Shown in pieces: positions 1 through 4,455 of a stretch of DNA of 6,390 nucleotides. Source of the stretch: Phenylobacterium sp. Its GTDB lineage: Bacteria > Pseudomonadota > Alphaproteobacteria > Caulobacterales > Caulobacteraceae. Position 1 is the first letter of the stretch. Every line of letters begins with the position of its first letter. The notes below the pieces were generated by a model that was not told where the DNA came from, did no database searches, and worked only from the letters and a program-made list of their open reading frames with translations. The stretch lies in NCBI GenBank assembly GCA_028291285.1, contig JAQGIJ010000159.1, forward strand, positions 1-6,390, written 5' to 3'. A program made the translations under genes and the position numbers.

Positions 1-467
1 TCCGTGTGCCCGCCGATGGCGAAGCGGGTGTCGGCGAGCTGCGGGCTCTGCAGCGCCTGGGCGAAGGCGCGGGCGTTCGACCGCGCCTGCGGCGTCAGCT
101 CCGCCGAGCCCAGCTTGAAGGTGATCAAGAGGTCGCCCGGCGTGGCGTGCGTCCGAAGCGGCGCGCTGGGCTTGTAGGTGACGTGGGTGGCCGGGCGTCC
201 GGGCGGGCCCGACGCGGGCCGCGCCGGCTTCACGCCGCCGCCGCCGGGGGCCGCCAGGCTGAAGCCGCGCGTCTTCACCGTGGGGTCGCAGCCGCCGTCC
301 GGGTCGGCCACCGTGCCGGCGGCGCAGCGCGCCGCGCCGTGGTCCGCCGAGGCGCCGTACGCCTTGACCACGTCCTCCGGCCGGTACTGCGACGGCGGGT
401 CCGCCGCCTGGGCGGCGCCCGCCGCAACCGACGCGGCGACGGCCAGCATCCCCAACCAGGTCTTCAT
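1..467 (-). CDS. OmpA-family exported protein, N-terminal part (cut by window edge)
   Basis: This open frame starts at an ATG (465-467) and runs off the left edge, giving 155 complete residues. A GGAGG ribosome binding site lies 8 bases upstream (476-480). Residues 1-21 form a clear signal peptide with a hydrophobic core and an AQA-type cleavage site, so the protein enters the periplasm. Residues about 23-72 hold two cysteines (C48, C60) that could pair. A Gly/Pro-rich linker follows (about 73-92). From about residue 111 the sequence LLITFKLGSAELTPQAR and then FAIGGHT matches the start of the OmpA/Pal/MotB C-terminal domain, which binds peptidoglycan non-covalently. The second half of that domain lies outside the window. 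There is no lipobox, so it is not a Pal-type lipoprotein, and there is room for only a short N-terminal region rather than a beta-barrel. It is divergent from the RlpA-like gene. The family call is firm; the specific role is unknown. Confidence 0.85.
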   Translation of the reverse strand, partial: MKTWLGMLAVAASVAAGAAQAADPPSQYRPEDVVKAYGASADHGAARCAAGTVADPDGGCDPTVKTRGFSLAAPGGGGVKPARPASGPPGRPATHVTYKPSAPLRTHATPGDLLITFKLGSAELTPQARSNARAFAQALQSPQLADTRFAIGGHT

Positions 468-561
468 CCGCAGGCCCTCCCAAGCTTCACCCTGCAGGCT
501 ATGCCCGGTGAGGGGCGCCCGCAACTGGAGAGACGATCCAGCGTGCGCAGAGCAGCAGTGT

Positions 562-589
562 CTTATAGATAAAATACAGTGAAGAACAA
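562..589 (-). promoter_or_regulatory. Candidate sigma70-type promoter for the OmpA-family gene
   Basis: Read on the minus strand, TTGTTC (584-589) is followed after 16 bases by TATAAG (562-567). The -10 matches 5 of 6 consensus positions; the -35 matches only its first three. It sits in the only AT-rich stretch of the intergenic region and would leave a leader of roughly 90 bases before the ATG at 467. It is seen by eye only and has no experimental support. Confidence 0.35.
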
Positions 590-607
590 CCATCCGTTAA
601 GGTTGCT
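585..607. repeat. Small inverted repeat in the divergent promoter region
   Basis: AACAACC (585-591) and GGTTGCT (601-607) are complementary at 6 of 7 positions around a 9-base AT-rich spacer. It overlaps the candidate -35 of the minus-strand promoter and lies upstream of the plus-strand one, so it could be an operator for a regulator of both genes. Arms this short also arise by chance. There is no T-run, so it is not a convincing terminator. Confidence 0.25.
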
Positions 608-618
608 GTAAGTCGGTG

Positions 619-646
619 TTCATCATGTCGGTTTGGGCAATATAAA
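619..646 (+). promoter_or_regulatory. Candidate promoter for the RlpA-like gene
   Basis: TATAAA (641-646), within TATAAAT, is a good -10 match in otherwise GC-rich DNA. TTCATC (619-624), 16 bases upstream, is only a weak -35. Transcription would begin near 653, leaving about 40 bases of leader before the preferred start at 694. The weak -35 could mean an activator is needed or another sigma factor is used. Confidence 0.35.
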
Positions 647-693
647 TCACCTCGTGCGAAGCTGCACCTGAGATGAACTCAGGAATTGCAGAA

Positions 694-1344
694 ATGGATC
701 GGCAGAAGCGATCTGTTCTTGGCGCACCGGCGGCTCTTGTCTGCCTTGCGGCCTTGGCGCTCTCCACGCAGGCCGTCGCTGACGAGGCCTCGTCGGGTGC
801 GCGACGCCTCGCCGAGGCGCCGATGGTCGAGCGGGTGGGCGAGGCCGGCTGGTACGGCCAGGCCTTCGACGGCCGCACGACCGCCAATGGCGAGCGCTTC
901 GACATGTACCGGCTGACGGCCGCCAGCGCCGACCTGCCGCTGGATTCCTACGCCGCGGTGACCAATCTCGCGACCGGCGAGACCGTGGTGGTGCGCATCA
1001 ACGACCGACCGGCGCCCGACGCGCCCCAGACGCTCATCACGCTCGCCTACGCGGCCGCCCATCGGCTCGGCGTCGACGCGGCCGCGCCGGCCCAGGTGAA
1101 GGTGAGCGCGGTGGGGCAGGGCGCGATGCCGGCGGCGCCGGCGGCCGAGCTGGCCGCGGCGGCGCCGCGGCTCGGCTGGTTCTCCGGCCTGCGCCTTTCC
1201 ATGCTGACCCAGCCGGTGTCGGACGCCGAGCTCGAAGGGCTGCGCACCGACGGCCCGCGCGCCCTGTTCCGCAAGCGCGCCAGCCGGTCCGACATCGTCG
1301 TCACCTGGGCGCAGGACGAGCCCGCCCCGCTCGCCGGCCTCTGA
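694..1344 (+). CDS. Exported RlpA-like double-psi beta-barrel protein, no SPOR domain, divergent active site
   Basis: This is a 216-residue protein. The ATG at 694 is preferred because AGGA (681-684) lies 9 bases upstream and the product begins with a compact signal peptide (KR, then a hydrophobic stretch, cleavage near AVA-DE at about residue 29). An in-frame ATG at 673 would add seven residues but has no good ribosome binding site. The cysteine in the signal is not in a lipobox, so unlike typical RlpA this is probably not a lipoprotein. Residues about 46-138 are the RlpA core: GWYGQAFDGRTTANGERF, RLTAAS, VVVRINDR and AAHRLGV. RlpA of Pseudomonas aeruginosa is a septal lytic transglycosylase with E120, H131 and D157 as key residues (recalled from the literature). 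E67 and D104 align with the first and last, but S78 replaces the His, spacings 11 and 26 being the same. The usual NDRGPF and IIDLS motifs read NDRPAP and LITLA. The C-terminus (about 145-216) is unrecognised. Enzymatic activity is doubtful. Confidence 0.8.
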   Translation: MDRQKRSVLGAPAALVCLAALALSTQAVADEASSGARRLAEAPMVERVGEAGWYGQAFDGRTTANGERFDMYRLTAASADLPLDSYAAVTNLATGETVVVRINDRPAPDAPQTLITLAYAAAHRLGVDAAAPAQVKVSAVGQGAMPAAPAAELAAAAPRLGWFSGLRLSMLTQPVSDAELEGLRTDGPRALFRKRASRSDIVVTWAQDEPAPLAGL

Positions 1345-1356
1345 CGCAAGCCCGGG

Positions 1357-4300
1357 TCAGAGCTTCGGCAGCGCCCGGCTGCTGTCGCCGACGATCGAGA
1401 AGGCCGCCCAGTAGAACGGATGTGAATAGGCGCCGCCGCCGTCGATGAAGGCGCTCTCCGCCGCCTTCATCGCCTGGCCCTGGCTTGTCGCGCCCGCGGT
1501 GAACAGCGAGGTCATCAGCCGTTCGGTGGCCACCGAATCCACTTCCCAGTTCGAGACCAGCAGGTTGCGCGCGCCGGCGTAGGTGAAGGTGGCCACCAGG
1601 CCACCCAGGGCCGCGCCGCCGCCGCCGTCCCCGGTGGCGCCGGTGTCGCAGGCCGACAGCACCACGAGGTCGGCGTCGAGCCGCAGGTCGGGGATCTCCT
1701 TGACGTCGAGCAGCGCGTCGCTCCCGGCCCCGCCCAGCGAGGTGACGAGCGAGGGCTGCAGGCAGCCGTTGGACTGCGGCAATAGCCCGTGGGTGGCGAA
1801 ATAGAGCACGCGGTACTGCGCCAGCGCATCGCTCGCGCCCATGGTCTTGACGGCTGCATCGGTGAAGTCGGCGCCGAGGATCACGCTGTTCGGCGCGCCC
1901 ATTGCTTTTGCCACGGTGGTGACCTCCGCGGCGGTCTCCGGAAGCGCGGGAAGCTGCATCAGCTGGCGGCGCATGTCGGCGCAGAAGTCCACGCCCGAGG
2001 CGCGCACCCAGGCCGCCGGCGCGGCCACGCTGGCGAAGGCGTTGGAGGAGGCGGCGGCGAGCGTCGGGTCGGCGAAGCCGAGGAACGGCTTGCCGGCGGT
2101 GGATTCCCGCACCTTGCGGCTGTTGACGAAGGCCGCGGTCGAGATCGAGATCGAGCTTTCGAACCGCTGCGCCAGCCAGGACACGCCGCGATAGGACAAC
2201 GGCGTCTGCGTGCGGATCGCCTCGGCGAGGTTTGCGCGCATTACCTGCAGGCTGGCGTCGTCGGTGACCAGCGCCCCGATCGGCACGCCCACAAGCGCGG
2301 GATCCGGCTCGTAGACCAGGCGCTGCACGTTCTTCAGCTGGACGTCGATCGGCCCGAACATCTTGACGTAGAGGCTCCGCGCCAGCGCCACGTCGTAGCG
2401 CCCGAGCCGGCCGCTGGAGGCCTCGTCGAATGGCTTGCGCAGCTTGGCGGCGAGCTGTCGGGCCTCGGCGCGGGTGAGCTCCACCGCGTAGGGCCGCGCG
2501 CCGTTGCGGCTGATCAGGATGCCGTAGCCGCGGTTGGCCAGGATCAGGATCTTGACGTAGGCCTCGCCGTCGCGGAGCGCGGCTTGCAGATCCGCCAGCG
2601 TGGCGTTGGTCTTCAGCGCGCTGCGGTAGCGCGGATCGGCGGCGAAGACCTTCTGCTCGAGCTCGTTGGCCTGGTTGCGGAGCGCTTCGACCGCCGCGAG
2701 GCCCTGCTGGCGCTCTTCGGGCGTGGCCGTGCCGGTCTGCTGCGCCTGGCGCATCTCCAGCAGCTTGTCGTCGATCTGCCGCAGGGTCGCATCGCGCGCC
2801 CGGGCGAGGCCGGCGGTGGTGCTGTTGCCGGAGGTCAGCCGCTCGGCGAAGTCGAGCGCGGCCGCGGCCGTGGACTCGCCCACCAGCGCCTCGGAGCTGT
2901 CGAAGAAGCGCCGGACCTCGGCGGCGTGGGCGGTGGGATCCTCGGCGATGCGATGGAGCAGGATGTCGAAATAGGTCCCGGCGTAGTCGGCCGACGGACC
3001 GAGCGAGCCGCGCTTCTCGCGGAAGATCTCGAAGGCGCTCTCGAAATCAGCCAGCGCCTCGTCCTCCTGGCCGTTGGCGGCCTTGGCCCGCGCCAGCTCG
3101 ATCAGGAAGTGGCCGGTGACCAGGGTGCCGGGATAGCGCGCGCTGTAGGCGTCGATGGCGGCCTGCAGGCGCCGCACGGCGGGCCCGGCCTCGCCACGGT
3201 TGCGGTCCAGGCGGGCGATGTCGGCCTGGATGCGGGCGGAGAGCCAGGGGGCGTAGGCGCCCAGAGCGTGGCCGCCCCAGCTCTGGTTGAGCATCGCGGC
3301 GGCTTCGAGAAGGCTGCGGCGGGCGTCGGCGTCGCGGTGCAGGGCCTCCTGCGAGGTGCCGATGATCTGCAGCGCCTGGGCCTTGCGGACCACCGCCTGC
3401 TCGCGTTCGCCGAGCTGGACGTTGAGGCCTTTGCCCTGGGCGTTCAAGGCGTTGGCCGCATCTCTTCCCAGCTGCACGTCGCCGCTGCTGGTGCGCACGA
3501 TGTCGAGGCCCGTGCGGCTGGTCTGGTCGGCGCGGACGTTGTTGGCCTGTTCGGCGAGCGCGATGGCCTCCTCGAACTTGCGCTGGTTGCGCGCGTGCGC
3601 GGCCCTGTCGTTCAGCGCCAGGGCGTCGAGCCCGGGCGAGTGCGCCTGCGCCGCCAGCGGCGCGGCGGCGGCGAAATAGGCGTCGGCCTCGGCGAAGCGG
3701 CCGGCGTTGGAGGCGTTCATCGCCACGTTGAGATAGGCGTCCGCCCGATCGCCGGGCGCCATCTCGGTGGAGACGTCGGCCAGGTTGCTGAAGCGCGCCT
3801 CGGCCTCGCCGAAGCGCCACTGCTGGGCGTCGCGGTAGGCCGCCTCCTTTTGCTTGTCGACCGACAGCGCCCCGGACTGGGCGACCGCGTTCAGGCTGTC
3901 GATCTCGCCGGTGACGCCCGTCGCGCCCTGGTCGCTGATGGGGGCCGGCGGCCTGGCGCGCCCGGCCGCCACCTGCAGCCCGGTCGCCAGCACGTCGGCG
4001 ACGCCGGAGAGGCCGTCCGCCGCGACGAAGGCCCCGCCGCGCGCGAGCTCATAGGCCACATAGCTCGAGCCCGCGGCGGGGGTCTTGCAGCGCACCAGGA
4101 AGGCGCCCGGCGACTTCGGCAGCGGCGCGCGGGTCGCCGCGTCGCAGACCGCGCGTCCAGCCAGGGCGGCGCGCCAGGCGGGCTCGGCCGCCGCGGCCTC
4201 GCCCTGGAAGGCGTAGATGTGGCCCAGCGTCTGGGTCCAGCCGCGGCAGCGGACCTGCCACGCGCGCCGCCCCGCGGCGGCGGCCAGCTTGTCGTCCCAG

Positions 4301-4455
4301 TCGCGGACCGCCTCGCAGACCGCGCCGCTGATGCTGCTGCGGCCGAGCGGGAAGTCGTCGCGCGGCGCAGCGGCGCGCGCGGCCGAGCCGGCGGCCAGCG
4401 AGAGCGCCGCCGCCAGGGCGAAAAGGAAGGCGCCAGGGCGCCGCGTGCCGCTCAT
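1357..4455 (-). CDS. Exported TPR-CHAT caspase-like peptidase
   Basis: The 1032-residue product starts at an ATG overlapping the adhesin stop codon. Residues 1-29 are a signal peptide (RR, hydrophobic core, ARA-type cleavage). Residues about 30-165 form an unrecognised module with four cysteines (C47, C70, C104, C123), suitable for disulfides outside the cytoplasm. Residues about 200-500 are Ala-rich helical repeats of TPR type, for example RFAEADAYFAAAA and KFEEAIALAEQA. Residues about 550-605 look like a coiled coil. The CHAT domain spans about 615-1028, with the VYEPDPALVGVPIGAL motif near 714, FLGFADP (791-797) and LPALPETAAEV. The caspase-type dyad is intact: H889 in LYFATHG and C936 in LVVLSACDTG. 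SNWEVDS and HPFYWAAFSIVG (1012-1023) complete the fold. CHAT proteins are clan CD cysteine peptidases, and copies next to filamentous adhesins are known in bacteria. The natural substrate is unknown; the coupled adhesin is a candidate. Activity is inferred from the dyad only, and a scaffold role remains possible. Confidence 0.9.
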   Translation of the reverse strand: MSGTRRPGAFLFALAAALSLAAGSAARAAAPRDDFPLGRSSISGAVCEAVRDWDDKLAAAAGRRAWQVRCRGWTQTLGHIYAFQGEAAAAEPAWRAALAGRAVCDAATRAPLPKSPGAFLVRCKTPAAGSSYVAYELARGGAFVAADGLSGVADVLATGLQVAAGRARPPAPISDQGATGVTGEIDSLNAVAQSGALSVDKQKEAAYRDAQQWRFGEAEARFSNLADVSTEMAPGDRADAYLNVAMNASNAGRFAEADAYFAAAAPLAAQAHSPGLDALALNDRAAHARNQRKFEEAIALAEQANNVRADQTSRTGLDIVRTSSGDVQLGRDAANALNAQGKGLNVQLGEREQAVVRKAQALQIIGTSQEALHRDADARRSLLEAAAMLNQSWGGHALGAYAPWLSARIQADIARLDRNRGEAGPAVRRLQAAIDAYSARYPGTLVTGHFLIELARAKAANGQEDEALADFESAFEIFREKRGSLGPSADYAGTYFDILLHRIAEDPTAHAAEVRRFFDSSEALVGESTAAAALDFAERLTSGNSTTAGLARARDATLRQIDDKLLEMRQAQQTGTATPEERQQGLAAVEALRNQANELEQKVFAADPRYRSALKTNATLADLQAALRDGEAYVKILILANRGYGILISRNGARPYAVELTRAEARQLAAKLRKPFDEASSGRLGRYDVALARSLYVKMFGPIDVQLKNVQRLVYEPDPALVGVPIGALVTDDASLQVMRANLAEAIRTQTPLSYRGVSWLAQRFESSISISTAAFVNSRKVRESTAGKPFLGFADPTLAAASSNAFASVAAPAAWVRASGVDFCADMRRQLMQLPALPETAAEVTTVAKAMGAPNSVILGADFTDAAVKTMGASDALAQYRVLYFATHGLLPQSNGCLQPSLVTSLGGAGSDALLDVKEIPDLRLDADLVVLSACDTGATGDGGGGAALGGLVATFTYAGARNLLVSNWEVDSVATERLMTSLFTAGATSQGQAMKAAESAFIDGGGAYSHPFYWAAFSIVGDSSRALPKL
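4452..4455 (-). promoter_or_regulatory. ATGA stop-start overlap coupling adhesin and CHAT genes
   Basis: On the minus strand the adhesin ends GAC-CCG-GAA-TGA and the CHAT gene begins ATG-AGC, sharing ATGA. No strong Shine-Dalgarno sequence precedes this ATG in the last 20 bases of the adhesin gene. Ribosomes finishing the adhesin probably reinitiate here, which would tie peptidase output to adhesin output. Confidence 0.75.

Noticed and set aside
6..582. Two overlapping plus-strand open frames at the left edge (6-572 and 178-582)
   Set aside because: They lie opposite the OmpA-family gene, which has a signal peptide, ribosome binding site and family motifs. The plus-strand translations are Arg/Ala-rich shadows.
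585..607. Rho-independent terminator
   Set aside because: The stem is short and AT-containing with a 9-base loop and no T-tract, and it lies between divergent gene starts where no terminator is expected.
722..783. Lipoprotein signal on the RlpA-like protein
   Set aside because: The cysteine in ALVCLAAL is preceded by Val rather than a small residue and sits mid-core, so it does not fit a lipobox. A signal peptidase I site follows at about AVA-DE.
597..1062. Minus-strand open frames at 597-905 and 679-1062
   Set aside because: Both overlap the RlpA-like gene and the promoter region, show no domain and have composition typical of antisense frames.
3047..3820. A 257-codon minus-strand frame within the CHAT gene
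   Set aside because: It is a +1/-1 shadow of the TPR region on the same strand, with Arg/Gln/Pro-rich translation and no motif.
1357..4455. CHAT protein as a cytosolic anti-phage effector of CRISPR or gasdermin type
   Set aside because: It has a signal peptide and probable disulfide cysteines, is coupled to an adhesin, and no Cas, gasdermin or sensor gene is in the window.
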